From assembly GCA_031271405.1 (NCBI GenBank), contig JAISVT010000023.1, positions 1 through 64,000 of the forward strand: a stretch of 64,000 nucleotides of DNA. Reading direction: 5' to 3'. Position numbers and translations under genes: made by a program. Source of the DNA: Candidatus Endomicrobium macrotermitis (GTDB lineage: Bacteria; Elusimicrobiota; Endomicrobiia; Endomicrobiales; Endomicrobiaceae). Below, piece after piece: positions 38,800 through 48,065 of this stretch. Position 1 is the first letter of the stretch. The number at the start of each line of letters is the position of its first letter. The notes below the pieces were generated by a model. It was not told the origin of the DNA and made no database searches. It saw nothing but the letters and a program-made list of their open reading frames with translations.

Positions 38800-39516
38800 A
38801 TGAATATAGTTTACGGCCGCAATCCCGTTTTGGAACTGCTTAAAGCCGGAAAAAGAACCGTAAACAAAATAATGATAGCCCAAACCGCGCGCGGAACCGC
38901 CGTTTCGGAAATAATTGACCTTGCAAGAAGCAAAGGCATTGCCGTTCACAATGTCCCGCCCGAAAAGCTTGATAAATATTCCGAAAACTCGCAAGGCGTT
39001 GCCGCTGAAGTTTCACCTATGGAATATATCGAAGTTGAAGATTTGATCGCCTCGGCCAAAAAAGAAGCAAACCCTCTTTTGGTTATTTTGGACGGAATCG
39101 AAGACCCGCATAATCTCGGGGCAATCATACGCAACTGCGTAGCATTCGGCGCTCACGGCGTGATAATACCCAAATGGCGCGCCGCAGGCGTAACCGAAAC
39201 CGCGGCAAAAGCTTCCGCGGGCGCGATAGAACATATACCCGTTTCAAGGGTAGTCAATACAAATCAAACGATAGAATTATTGAAAAAACACGGTTTCTGG
39301 ATTGCGGGAGCGGAAAACGGCGGAGAACTTCTTGATAATGCAAAACTTCCTTTTCCTTTGGCGGTTATAATCGGAAGCGAGGGCGCCGGGATCCATAACC
39401 TTACGAAGAAAAACTGCGACTTTTTAATATCCATACCCCAAAAAAACACAATATCTTCCCTTAACGCTTCGTGCGCTTCCGCAGTAATCCTGTACGAAAT
39501 ATCAAAAAACAAATAA
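38800..39516 (+). CDS. rlmB: 23S rRNA 2'-O-methyltransferase, TrmH/SpoU family (RlmB-like)
   Basis: MNIVYGRNPVLELLKAGKRTVNKIMIAQ ... DGIEDPHNLGAIIRNCVAFGAHGVIIP ... IGSEGAGIHNLTKKNCDFLISIP. Confidence 0.9.
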   Translation: MNIVYGRNPVLELLKAGKRTVNKIMIAQTARGTAVSEIIDLARSKGIAVHNVPPEKLDKYSENSQGVAAEVSPMEYIEVEDLIASAKKEANPLLVILDGIEDPHNLGAIIRNCVAFGAHGVIIPKWRAAGVTETAAKASAGAIEHIPVSRVVNTNQTIELLKKHGFWIAGAENGGELLDNAKLPFPLAVIIGSEGAGIHNLTKKNCDFLISIPQKNTISSLNASCASAVILYEISKNK

Positions 39517-39582
39517 CAATTTCGGAGTTTCGGCAAAGCCGAAACGGATATTTTGTTTTTCCGTTAATTGTTATTTGTTATT
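39511..39582. repeat. Inverted-repeat element E spanning both stop codons of the convergent genes
   Basis: aaataacaatttcggagtttcggcaaagccgaaacggatattttgtttttccgttaattgttatttgttatt; internal gtttcggcaaagccgaaac. Confidence 0.7.
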
Positions 39583-41955
39583 CAGGCCTAACGCGATTTG
39601 TTTTATTTTTTTCAGGTCTATTTTCCCGTTGCCGAGCATAGGAAAATCATCGACTTTGTAAAAATTTTCTTTTTTGGGGATCCACAGGTTAGGAAGGCTG
39701 CTTTCTTTTAATTTTACCGTAATCGAAGAAACGTCTCTGTCTCCTTTATACAATACCACAAGTTTTTCGCCTTTTTTATCGTCCGGCACCGCAGTAACAA
39801 CCGCAAAATGTTCCCGGGCGTCCGAAACGTTGTGAATTTCTTCCTCTATTCTTATCTGGGGAACCATCTCCCCACCGATTTTGCTGAACCTGCTCAGCCT
39901 GTCGGTTATCGCTATGAATCCGTCTTCGTCTATTATCGCTATGTCGCCCGTTATGTACCATCCGTCTTTTATTACTTCCGCCGTCTTTTCAGGGTCGTTC
40001 AAATAACCTTTCATTACGTTCGGCCCTTTTATCATAAGCATGCCTTCCTGACCGAAAGGCAAAAGCCCGTAAGTTTCGGGGTTGACTATTTTTGCGGCAA
40101 TCCCGGGCAAAGGGTGCCCGACCGTTCCGGCTTTGTTTCCGGTCTGAACCTTTTTAGTTTTGGCATCGACAAAGCACGGGATTCCCACGGATACTATAGG
40201 CGAAAGTTCAGTCGCGCCGTAACCTTCGTATATCGGTTTTTGAAATTTCTCGTAAAATGCGGCCGACACCGCCTGCTTTAATTTTTCCGCTCCCGCTATG
40301 ATAAGCCTTAAAGAATCGAACTGTTCCTTGGAACATTTTCTGGTATAAGAATTTAAAAAAGTGGGCGTTCCCACCATAAGCGTGCATTTGAATTTCTGCG
40401 TCATTTCGCCTATTTTCTGCGCTTCCGTAGGGCTTGGATGAAGAGCCGCGCCTATGCCGTAATAAGCGCAAAGCCATACCGTTATGGTATAGCCGAAAGC
40501 ATGAAACAGCGGAAGCATTCCGGCCACTATATCGTCGTCTTTGAGATCTATAATCTGCGCCGCGGCTTCTATGTTCGATACTATATTTTGATGCGTAAGC
40601 ATTATGCCTTTGGGTTCGCCGGTAGTGCCGCTTGAAAAAATTACCGTAGCCAAGTCGTCTATATTTTTAATATCGCCTTTGACGTATCTTTTTATAAGCA
40701 ATTTCGCCGGCAATATTAAAGCGGCCGCGAGTATTTTCAGTTTTTCCGCAGCGGTTATTCCCGCGCTTATGTCTTCGGCAAAATCCGCGACGGAGTCAAA
40801 GTGATGTAAATTTATTTTTTCGGTAAAAACGCGCGAAGTAATTATCTGTTTGATGCCGCATTGGCGCACGCAGGATTCAAGCGTTTCGGCCGTAGAAGTA
40901 AAATTAAGATTTACGGGGATTTTTCCGGCAAAAGCGGCGGCAATATTGATTATCGCGCCCGCTATGGTGGTGGGCAGCAAAACGCCTATCATCTCGCCTT
41001 CCTCGCCGGTTTTGCCGATTCTGCGCGACATTGCCGCGGCGGCCACAAACACTTTCAAAAAATTCAGTTTTGTGTTCAAATCCCCGAAACAAAATCTGAA
41101 CGGATGTTTTCTCATTTCATATATAAAACCTATATGAAGCTTTCTCTGGCTGTCGCCTCTCAGCTTAAAAGCGTCCGCGGACAGTTCCTGCACCGCAAGG
41201 CGCACCTGAAACGCCTGCGAAGACGAAAGCATAGGTTTGCCCACGCTTACCGTAACGGGATAAGGGATGACTTTCGGCAAAGTCCATTTGAGTTTTCCGC
41301 CTTCAAAAGAAAATGTCGAACCCCACATTCTGTCCAAATGCAAAGGTATTACCGGAACGTCAAGATTTCTTACAATAAATTCAAACCCTCTTTTGAAAGG
41401 CAGCATATTGCCGGTATGGGTCAAATCTCCTTCCGCGAATATACAGACGATTTCTCCGTTTTTTATTGAATTGCGCGCTTCTTCCAAAGCGCGCCCTATT
41501 GCTTTGGGGTTGTCGTTCGAATCTATGGGAATGCTGTTTGAAGGGGTCAAAAAAGGTTTGAGAAAAGGGTGTTCTTTAAATTCTTTTCCCACGAAAAATT
41601 TCACCGGGCGTTTAATCGCCGAAAATATCACGGCATGATCTATGTAAGAAACCGAGTTTGACACCAAAAGCGCGCCGCCGGTCAAAGGAATATTTTCGTG
41701 TCCGACCGTTTTTATCTTATAAATCGTGTGGTTAAGAATCCAGATGACGGCGTAAAGAGTCTGCACCGGTTTGTATATTATCATCAAAAGGGAAAACACA
41801 AGGAACCCGAGCAGAACAACGGTAAGAGCGGAACCGAATATTACGGGGATAAATTCAAGAATAGTAAGCGTTATAAGTACGGCAAAAACGGCAAATACCA
41901 ATACTATAGCTTTCGGAAACACCAAAGTTACGATCAGCCTCTTTATCTTATTCAT
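39571..41955 (-). CDS. Fused 1-acylglycerol-phosphate acyltransferase / acyl-ACP (AMP-binding) synthetase (Aas-like)
   Basis: PlsC-like SNSVSYIDHAVI..CIFAEGDLTHTG; AMP-binding VIFSSGTTGEPKGIMLTHQNIVSN; ..YGATELSPIVSVG. Confidence 0.92.
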   Translation of the reverse strand: MNKIKRLIVTLVFPKAIVLVFAVFAVLITLTILEFIPVIFGSALTVVLLGFLVFSLLMIIYKPVQTLYAVIWILNHTIYKIKTVGHENIPLTGGALLVSNSVSYIDHAVIFSAIKRPVKFFVGKEFKEHPFLKPFLTPSNSIPIDSNDNPKAIGRALEEARNSIKNGEIVCIFAEGDLTHTGNMLPFKRGFEFIVRNLDVPVIPLHLDRMWGSTFSFEGGKLKWTLPKVIPYPVTVSVGKPMLSSSQAFQVRLAVQELSADAFKLRGDSQRKLHIGFIYEMRKHPFRFCFGDLNTKLNFLKVFVAAAAMSRRIGKTGEEGEMIGVLLPTTIAGAIINIAAAFAGKIPVNLNFTSTAETLESCVRQCGIKQIITSRVFTEKINLHHFDSVADFAEDISAGITAAEKLKILAAALILPAKLLIKRYVKGDIKNIDDLATVIFSSGTTGEPKGIMLTHQNIVSNIEAAAQIIDLKDDDIVAGMLPLFHAFGYTITVWLCAYYGIGAALHPSPTEAQKIGEMTQKFKCTLMVGTPTFLNSYTRKCSKEQFDSLRLIIAGAEKLKQAVSAAFYEKFQKPIYEGYGATELSPIVSVGIPCFVDAKTKKVQTGNKAGTVGHPLPGIAAKIVNPETYGLLPFGQEGMLMIKGPNVMKGYLNDPEKTAEVIKDGWYITGDIAIIDEDGFIAITDRLSRFSKIGGEMVPQIRIEEEIHNVSDAREHFAVVTAVPDDKKGEKLVVLYKGDRDVSSITVKLKESSLPNLWIPKKENFYKVDDFPMLGNGKIDLKKIKQIALGLNNK

Positions 41956-42080
41956 TAGACAATAATTATACTATTTTTTTCAAACATTTGAATTTTTTAA
42001 AAAAATATGTATAATTATTGAATTGTTGCTTGTGAAAGCCGGAAATATTATATATCCGCATAATACACCAATAAATTAGT

Positions 42081-42152
42081 TCCGACGTAGCTCAATGGTG
42101 GAGCAATCGGCTGTTAACCGATCGGTTACTGGTTCGAGTCCAGTCGTCGGAG
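42081..42152 (+). tRNA. tRNA-Asn (anticodon GTT)
   Basis: TCCGACGTAGCTCAATGGTGGAGCAATCGGCTGTTAACCGATCGGTTACTGGTTCGAGTCCAGTCGTCGGAG. Confidence 0.96.
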
Positions 42153-42175
42153 CTCTCTTTTTTAGCGATGTTTGA

Positions 42176-42214
42176 CAAAAAGCCGTCCGGCAATATTGCC
42201 GGACGGCTTTTTGC
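42176..42214 (+). terminator. Intrinsic terminator after tRNA-Asn
   Basis: aaaaagccgtccggcaatattgccggacggctttttgc. Confidence 0.95.
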
Positions 42215-42370
42215 ATGTAAAATCAATATGTTTTTTGTTCCTCTGCGAGGGCGTACATTTAACCGCATTGACTTTACCGCCGAAAAGGCTGCAGTATGCG
42301 TTCAATTTATTAAAAGAGGCGTTTTATAAAAAAACATAAGCCGTATCTGCCGTCAAACAGCGGCAACTGG

Positions 42371-43057
42371 ATGTTTTCTATTTTTTTATTTGCCGGATTG
42401 CTTATAATGCTTTTCGGTTTTGGGCTTGTACGTAATAACTACGAGTTTTTCAGGACAAGTTTAAAAGCCGCCGGCACCATTACGGACATAACAATTGAAA
42501 GACGCGGACATGATGACAAAAGTTACCGCGTAGTTGCCGCCTACAATGTAGACGGACAGGACTATAAAAGTATCGTCAAATTCTATCATTCCGGCATGCG
42601 CGTCGGCGATGATATTACTATGTACTATAATCCGTATAATCCGGCAGACGCGCGAACGATGAGCGGCGATATTATAGGAAGCGGTCTTGTATCGCTTTTC
42701 GGACTGATATTCTCTCTGGTCGGTTTTGTGCCTCTTGTCAGAAATATACGGCGCAGAAGAGAACTTATAACTCTTTTTAAAACCGGCATAAAACGCGAAG
42801 TTGCGATTAGCCATATTTATCAATATGACGGCTATAAAGTTAACCGTAAATCGCCATACATAATACGGGCCGATCTTTCCGATTCCGGACGGACAATCTC
42901 CTTTTCATCCGAATATTTATGGTTTAATCCCGAGTTCTACGCAAAACCCGGAGATATTATATATGTATACATCTCCGCGGAAAATCCGGACAAATATTTT
43001 CTGGACGTAACCCCGATATATCTGAAAAGCAAACAAAAACTTCCCCCGCGGCTTTAA
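42371..43057 (+). CDS. DUF3592-type membrane protein
   Basis: Two TM segments flanking a beta-rich DGQDYKS..GDDITMYYNPYNPADA domain. Confidence 0.7.
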   Translation: MFSIFLFAGLLIMLFGFGLVRNNYEFFRTSLKAAGTITDITIERRGHDDKSYRVVAAYNVDGQDYKSIVKFYHSGMRVGDDITMYYNPYNPADARTMSGDIIGSGLVSLFGLIFSLVGFVPLVRNIRRRRELITLFKTGIKREVAISHIYQYDGYKVNRKSPYIIRADLSDSGRTISFSSEYLWFNPEFYAKPGDIIYVYISAENPDKYFLDVTPIYLKSKQKLPPRL

Positions 43058-43078
43058 AATACGCGGGGGAAGTTTTAT
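43036..43078 (+). terminator. Intrinsic terminator overlapping the 3' end of the DUF3592 gene
   Basis: aaacttcccccgcg gctttaaaata cgcgggggaagtttt. Confidence 0.85.
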
Positions 43079-43311
43079 TTGTTTTGATACCGCATCACAT
43101 AAATTCATAGCCTCTCATCAAAGTAAAGGACGATCCGTTATTTTATCGTACAAACAGGTGTCTTATTTGGAAATACGGAACTTTATTTAATACAATGTCT
43201 TTAGCAAGGAGGTATTAACCTTTATAAATTCTGTTTAACCTAAACGCGCGATTGAAAGAGTTTATGAAGCTAAAGGCGCTTTTTGCAGAAAACTACAAAA
43301 AGGAATACCTT

Positions 43312-44112
43312 ATGAAAAAATTACTATTCATTTGCGCATTGGTATTTTTAGCAGTAAATTCGTACGCAAGGGACAATATAGCCGTAATTCCGTTCGAAAG
43401 CGATAAAAACGACGCGTCCACCCTTTCTCTGACAAAATTTGCCGAACAAGAGGTCATTTCGGTTTTGAACAATTCCGGCCGTTTTATTGTGACCGAACAC
43501 TATGACCCGGCCGCGGCAGCTGCGGCAGCCGAAACCGGCGATACCGAAAACGCAAACGTAATAAAATTTATTGTCTCCGGAAAAATATCCAATGTCAGTT
43601 ATAACAGCGTATGGAAAGCCGATCTTCAGGGCAAAGCCCGCCAGGTAGCAAACGCATTTATAGAATTTCAGATAAAAATAACGCAGGTTTCAAACGGAAC
43701 CATACTTCTTTTAAAAACTTACGATATTAAAAACGGCGCCTGGTTTAACCCTTTATCGCCCGATCTCGGTCGCGACACTCTTTTGCTGACTTTGCTGGCA
43801 AAAAACTTTGAGAAAACGATTTCGGAGGATATTTTATCCGCTTTTTCCATAGAAGGCACTCTTCTTTCCATAGACAGCAAAAAATCGGTCGTTATAGACA
43901 TAGGCAGCGAACAAGGCGTTAAAAAAGGAATGAAATTTAACGTTGTTGTGACCGAAGAGAAAACCAATACCGCGGGAAAAGCGGTAAAAATGGTCAGGCG
44001 TATTGCAGAATTGAAAGCCTCGGAAGTTTCGGAAGAATCGACTGTGTGCAGAGTATCCGGAGCAAAAAGGCCGCTTGAAGAAGGAATGAGGGTCGTTTTG
44101 CTTACCGATTAA
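43312..44112 (+). CDS. Secreted CsgG/FlgT-like protein
   Basis: Signal peptide MKKLLFICALVFLAVNSYA; NIAVIPFES...LTKFAEQEVISVLNNSGRFIVTEH; C-terminal SH3-like GSEQGVKKGMKFNVV. Confidence 0.65.
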   Translation: MKKLLFICALVFLAVNSYARDNIAVIPFESDKNDASTLSLTKFAEQEVISVLNNSGRFIVTEHYDPAAAAAAAETGDTENANVIKFIVSGKISNVSYNSVWKADLQGKARQVANAFIEFQIKITQVSNGTILLLKTYDIKNGAWFNPLSPDLGRDTLLLTLLAKNFEKTISEDILSAFSIEGTLLSIDSKKSVVIDIGSEQGVKKGMKFNVVVTEEKTNTAGKAVKMVRRIAELKASEVSEESTVCRVSGAKRPLEEGMRVVLLTD

Positions 44113-44148
44113 AGATTTTATAAATTAACCGTAGGGCATATTAACAAG

Positions 44149-44195
44149 AATAAACGCAGGTTCGGATGAATACCGGATTGCGTTTATTTCTTTTT
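44149..44195 (+). terminator. Probable intrinsic terminator
   Basis: aataaacgcaggttcgg atgaata ccggattgcgtttatttcttttt. Confidence 0.65.
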
Positions 44196-44582
44196 GCCGG
44201 ATTTTTCTTTTGCTTTGACTTCTTTCCACATTATCTCTATGTCTTTTGTGGTTTTTACCTTATAATTTCCGAAAACGTGCGGGTGCCTGCGTATAAGTTT
44301 TTTATTTAACGTGCTTATGACGGCAGCTATGTCGAAATTTTTGTTTTCTTTGGCGATTTGAGCGTGGAATACGACCTGCAAAAGCACGTCGCCGAGCTCT
44401 TCCTCAATATTTTTTACGTCTTTTTTACGAACGGCTTTTTGCAGTTCTTTCGATTCTTCGATCAAATATTTGACCAAAGATTCGTGCGTCTGCTCTTTAT
44501 CCCACAAACATCCGCCGTTTTCGGCGCGCAGCTTTGCCATAATATCCACAAGCTTCTCAAATTCCCTCAAGTACTTTTTCAT
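44184..44582 (-). CDS. MazG-family nucleotide pyrophosphohydrolase
   Basis: GGCLWDKEQTHESLVKYLIEESKELQKAV...EEELGDVLLQVVFHAQIA. Confidence 0.93.
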   Translation of the reverse strand: MKKYLREFEKLVDIMAKLRAENGGCLWDKEQTHESLVKYLIEESKELQKAVRKKDVKNIEEELGDVLLQVVFHAQIAKENKNFDIAAVISTLNKKLIRRHPHVFGNYKVKTTKDIEIMWKEVKAKEKSGKKK

Positions 44583-44600
44583 TTTAAATCCTTTTTTAAA

Positions 44601-44714
44601 GGCAGAGTTAAGAGTTAAGAGCGGAGAGTTAAAATAACGTGTTTTTGCTTTTGCAAAAACCTAAAACAGGTTTCGGCTTTGCCTAAACACAATATTTTCA
44701 CTCTTCACTCTGCC
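44601..44714. repeat. Inverted-repeat element D with internal hairpins (comM 3' end)
   Basis: ggcagagttaagagttaagagcggagagttaaaata ... tattttcactcttcactctgcc; internal gtttttgcttttgcaaaaac and gtttcggctttgcctaaac. Confidence 0.8.
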
Positions 44715-44715
44715 T

Positions 44716-46233
44716 CTATCTGTCCAAAGAGCGGTACTGCACGGCTTCGGCAATATGCCCGCTTTTTATGATTTCACTGTTTTCCAAATCCGCTATGGTC
44801 CTTGCGACTTTTAATATTCTGTCATAAGCGCGCGCGGAAAAATTAAGTTTTTCTATAGCGTTTTTCAAAGTTTCTTCCGCTTTGGCGTCCAAAATGCAAA
44901 ACTTTTTTATGTCTTTTGCGCCCATTTGGGCATTTGCGTGTATTTTAGACTTTTCAAACCGCCCGGTTTGTTTCTCTCTGGCTTTTACGACCCGTTTTCT
45001 TATTTCCGCGGAACTTTCTCCCGAAGAATTCATTTGCGAAAGCTCGGAAACTTTAAGCGCCGGAACTTCTATGTGTATGTCTATCCTGTCAAGCAAAGGC
45101 CCCGATATTTTATTTCTGTATTTTTGCACCTGATACGGGCTGCACACGCATTCTTTTTCCCTGTGCCCCAAATTTCCGCACGGACAGGGGTTCATCGCCG
45201 CGACAAGCATAAACGATGCGGGAAAAGTTATGCTGTTTTTAGCGCGCGATACGGAGATATGCTTATCTTCCAAAGGCTGCCTTAATATTTCCAAAGCGTC
45301 CCTGCGGAATTCCGCAAATTCGTCAAGAAACAAAACTCCGTTATGGGCTAAACTCACCTCTCCCGGTTTGGGGTAAGCACCGCCGCCCGCCAATGCCGCG
45401 GCGGAAGCGGTATGATGAGGGTTTCTGAAAGCTCTTTGTTTTATGAGACCGCCGGAAAAACCGTGACCCGAAGCAGACCAGATTTTTGTAGTTTCTACGG
45501 ACTCTTCGAAAGACATAGGGGGCAAAATCGCGGAAATTCTTTTAGCTATCATGGTTTTACCGGAACCCGGAGGCCCGGACATTATTATGTTATGGCTTCC
45601 CGCGGCGGCTATTTCAACGGCTCTTCTTGCCGCAAGCTGTCCTTTGATATCGGAAAAATCGTATTCGTTTTCAAAAAATCCGTCAAAACCGCCCGCATCG
45701 TATGAAAACGGTTCAGATGCGGTTTCGCCGTTGATAAATTTTACGGCATCCGAAAGGTTTTTAAAAGGATAAACGTTTATGTCTTTGGCTACCGCGGCTT
45801 CTTCCCTGTTTGAATAAGGAACTATAAAATTTTCAAGCCCGTTTTTCTTAAGCCCTAAAGCTATCGGAAGAACGCCTTTGACTTTTCTTACCGAACCGTC
45901 CAGAGCCAATTCCCCCGCCGCGCAAAAACGTTTCAATTTTTCTTTTTTTATTTTTCCGCACGCGGATAAAATCCCCAAAGCTATGGGCAAATCAAAAGCC
46001 CCGCCTTCTTTTTTAACGTCCGCGGGGGCAAGGTTTACGGTAATTTTTTTGGAAGGAAAATCGAAACCGGAATTTTTTAAAGCGGCTATTACCCTGTCGC
46101 GGGATTCTTTTACGGCTGCGTCCGGCAGGCCGACTATTGAAAAAACCGGCATTCCCGAAGATATGTAAGTTTCAATTTCAATTAAACTCGCGTCTATGCC
46201 GTTAATCGCGGCGGAATAAACAAGGGATATCAT
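44716..46233 (-). CDS. comM: ComM/YifB family Mg-chelatase-like AAA ATPase
   Basis: MISLVYSAAINGIDASLIEIETYISSGMPVFSIVGLPDAAVKESRDRV ... MSGPPGSGKTMIAKRI. Confidence 0.95.
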   Translation of the reverse strand: MISLVYSAAINGIDASLIEIETYISSGMPVFSIVGLPDAAVKESRDRVIAALKNSGFDFPSKKITVNLAPADVKKEGGAFDLPIALGILSACGKIKKEKLKRFCAAGELALDGSVRKVKGVLPIALGLKKNGLENFIVPYSNREEAAVAKDINVYPFKNLSDAVKFINGETASEPFSYDAGGFDGFFENEYDFSDIKGQLAARRAVEIAAAGSHNIIMSGPPGSGKTMIAKRISAILPPMSFEESVETTKIWSASGHGFSGGLIKQRAFRNPHHTASAAALAGGGAYPKPGEVSLAHNGVLFLDEFAEFRRDALEILRQPLEDKHISVSRAKNSITFPASFMLVAAMNPCPCGNLGHREKECVCSPYQVQKYRNKISGPLLDRIDIHIEVPALKVSELSQMNSSGESSAEIRKRVVKAREKQTGRFEKSKIHANAQMGAKDIKKFCILDAKAEETLKNAIEKLNFSARAYDRILKVARTIADLENSEIIKSGHIAEAVQYRSLDR

Positions 46234-46241
46234 ACAAGCTT

Positions 46242-46664
46242 CTATTCTTCCTGTTTTAACAATTTGACGGATTGTATGTGAGCGGCCATTTTAAAATCAT
46301 CGCCCTTTATGTGATTGACAAGCCAGTCCGCCACAGACTGTATTATAATTTCCAAAAGAGAGTCGCTGTATCCTTCTTTTTCAAGGCGCGATACAAAATC
46401 GCTCACGGTATTTTTAAAATCGCGGTGATACATTTTATGGTTTAAGATATCGTAATAATCATATTCTTCCTGAAGTTTTTCTTCATCCGCGAAATGCTTA
46501 ACGACATAAGCTCTCAAAAATTCTATCGCTTTGTCAAGTTCGGCGAGGTTTTTGCCGTTTTGGTAAACGCCGATCAGATTATTGAGCATTGCAAATAATT
46601 CTTTATGCTGCTTATCTATTATCTCGTTGCCGGTTTCCAAATCGCTGTTCCATTGGTATTTCAT
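46242..46664 (-). CDS. Bacteriohemerythrin
   Basis: YQWNSDLETGNEIIDKQHKELFAMLNNL ... HFADEEKLQEEY...NHKMYHRDF. Confidence 0.93.
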   Translation of the reverse strand: MKYQWNSDLETGNEIIDKQHKELFAMLNNLIGVYQNGKNLAELDKAIEFLRAYVVKHFADEEKLQEEYDYYDILNHKMYHRDFKNTVSDFVSRLEKEGYSDSLLEIIIQSVADWLVNHIKGDDFKMAAHIQSVKLLKQEE

Positions 46665-46693
46665 ATTTGTCTCCTTTACCCAAGTAAATATGC

Positions 46694-47020
46694 TCAGTAT
46701 TCTATCATCTTAAAAAATATGAAAAAAACCGCCGCGTAGCTTAAAACCGTGAAAACGATCCAAAATATTTCTGCAAGTTTTCTTTTGGCCGGCTTTTTAA
46801 AAATACCGCAGCTTGCCGCGTACGTAATTTTAATCAAAAAGGAAATTATGACGGCGGCAAGAAAACAAACCGCCGCTATTAACGCGAAAATTACGAGCGA
46901 CCCGGTAAAAAAACCGGACATAATTCCGGTAAGTACAAGCTGCTTGGCTACAAAATAATGCAAAGCCGCGCTCATCAGGTATAAAACCGCGATAAAAACC
47001 AACTTTTTGTTATAAAACAT
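46694..47020 (-). CDS. Hypothetical multi-pass membrane protein
   Basis: 108 aa, three to four hydrophobic segments. Confidence 0.55.
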   Translation of the reverse strand: MFYNKKLVFIAVLYLMSAALHYFVAKQLVLTGIMSGFFTGSLVIFALIAAVCFLAAVIISFLIKITYAASCGIFKKPAKRKLAEIFWIVFTVLSYAAVFFIFFKMIEY

Positions 47021-47022
47021 TT

Positions 47023-48057
47023 TTACATTAACTCCGTTAAATCTATTCCCATATTTTTCAATTCATAAACGGCATCGTCGCTGCCGCGGTAAGCCGCTCT
47101 TTTGAAATGTTCCGCGGCTTCGTTTTTCTTTCCGGCGTCTTTATAGGCCATACCCAGAAGAAAATTGGCTTTATCGCTGTCGGGGTCGATTTCCAAAGCC
47201 TTAAAAGCCCAAAAAACCGCGTTGTCAAAATCCGCGCCGTCATAATAAAGCTGCCCTATTTTTATATAGGGAACTATGTAATCGGGTTCTATGTCCATGA
47301 CTTTTTTATATTCAAGCAAAGCGGCGTCTTTATTGTTCATTTTTAAATACATATCGCCCAGATTGCAATATGCCGCGGAAAAAGAACCGTTATGGTCTAT
47401 AGCCCTTTTATAATAGTCCGCGGCCTCTTTATATCTCTCCTCTTCCCTGAAAGTATGCCCTATCAGATTATAAAAACCCGCCTGATTGAATTTGCCGGTA
47501 AGCAGCGCCATCCTGTACCAGGCGCGCGCGTTTTCCTGCATGCCGCAGTTGCGGTAACTTAAACCTATAAGAAGATAAGCGTTTTCCGTGTCCGGAGACA
47601 AATCGACTGATTTTTCAAGATATTTTACAGCCTGAAAAAATTTGTCGGAACTGTTCGATCCGGCCGCTTTTTGATAATAGGCATTGCCTATGGAATAATA
47701 AGTTTCGGCGTTAAAAGGATCAATTTCCGAGGAAAGCTGTAAAATTTTTACTGCGGAATCGTAATTGCCGAGTTTTAAAAGGGAGGAACCGTAATTTCTG
47801 AAAACTTCCGAACCGCTTGCGCCTAACTCCACGGCTTTATCGTAATATTTTGCCGCCATAAAATACTGTTCTTTTATGTAGTAGTCGTTGGCTCTTTGCA
47901 AAATAACGTCTTGGGAGTAACTTTTATTTTTGACAGCATAAACGATACAACAGGCCAAAATGAAACACAACGTCAAAATAACGCTGATTTTGAAGTTTTT
48001 ATCGGGTTTCTTTTTAGGTAATGCCGCTTTCGCGTGCGCCGACGATTTCACAGGCAT
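47023..48057 (-). CDS. TPR-repeat protein, membrane anchored
   Basis: N-terminal TM, then multiple 34-residue TPR units. Confidence 0.88.
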   Translation of the reverse strand: MPVKSSAHAKAALPKKKPDKNFKISVILTLCFILACCIVYAVKNKSYSQDVILQRANDYYIKEQYFMAAKYYDKAVELGASGSEVFRNYGSSLLKLGNYDSAVKILQLSSEIDPFNAETYYSIGNAYYQKAAGSNSSDKFFQAVKYLEKSVDLSPDTENAYLLIGLSYRNCGMQENARAWYRMALLTGKFNQAGFYNLIGHTFREEERYKEAADYYKRAIDHNGSFSAAYCNLGDMYLKMNNKDAALLEYKKVMDIEPDYIVPYIKIGQLYYDGADFDNAVFWAFKALEIDPDSDKANFLLGMAYKDAGKKNEAAEHFKRAAYRGSDDAVYELKNMGIDLTELM

Positions 48058-48065
48058 CGCTTTTA

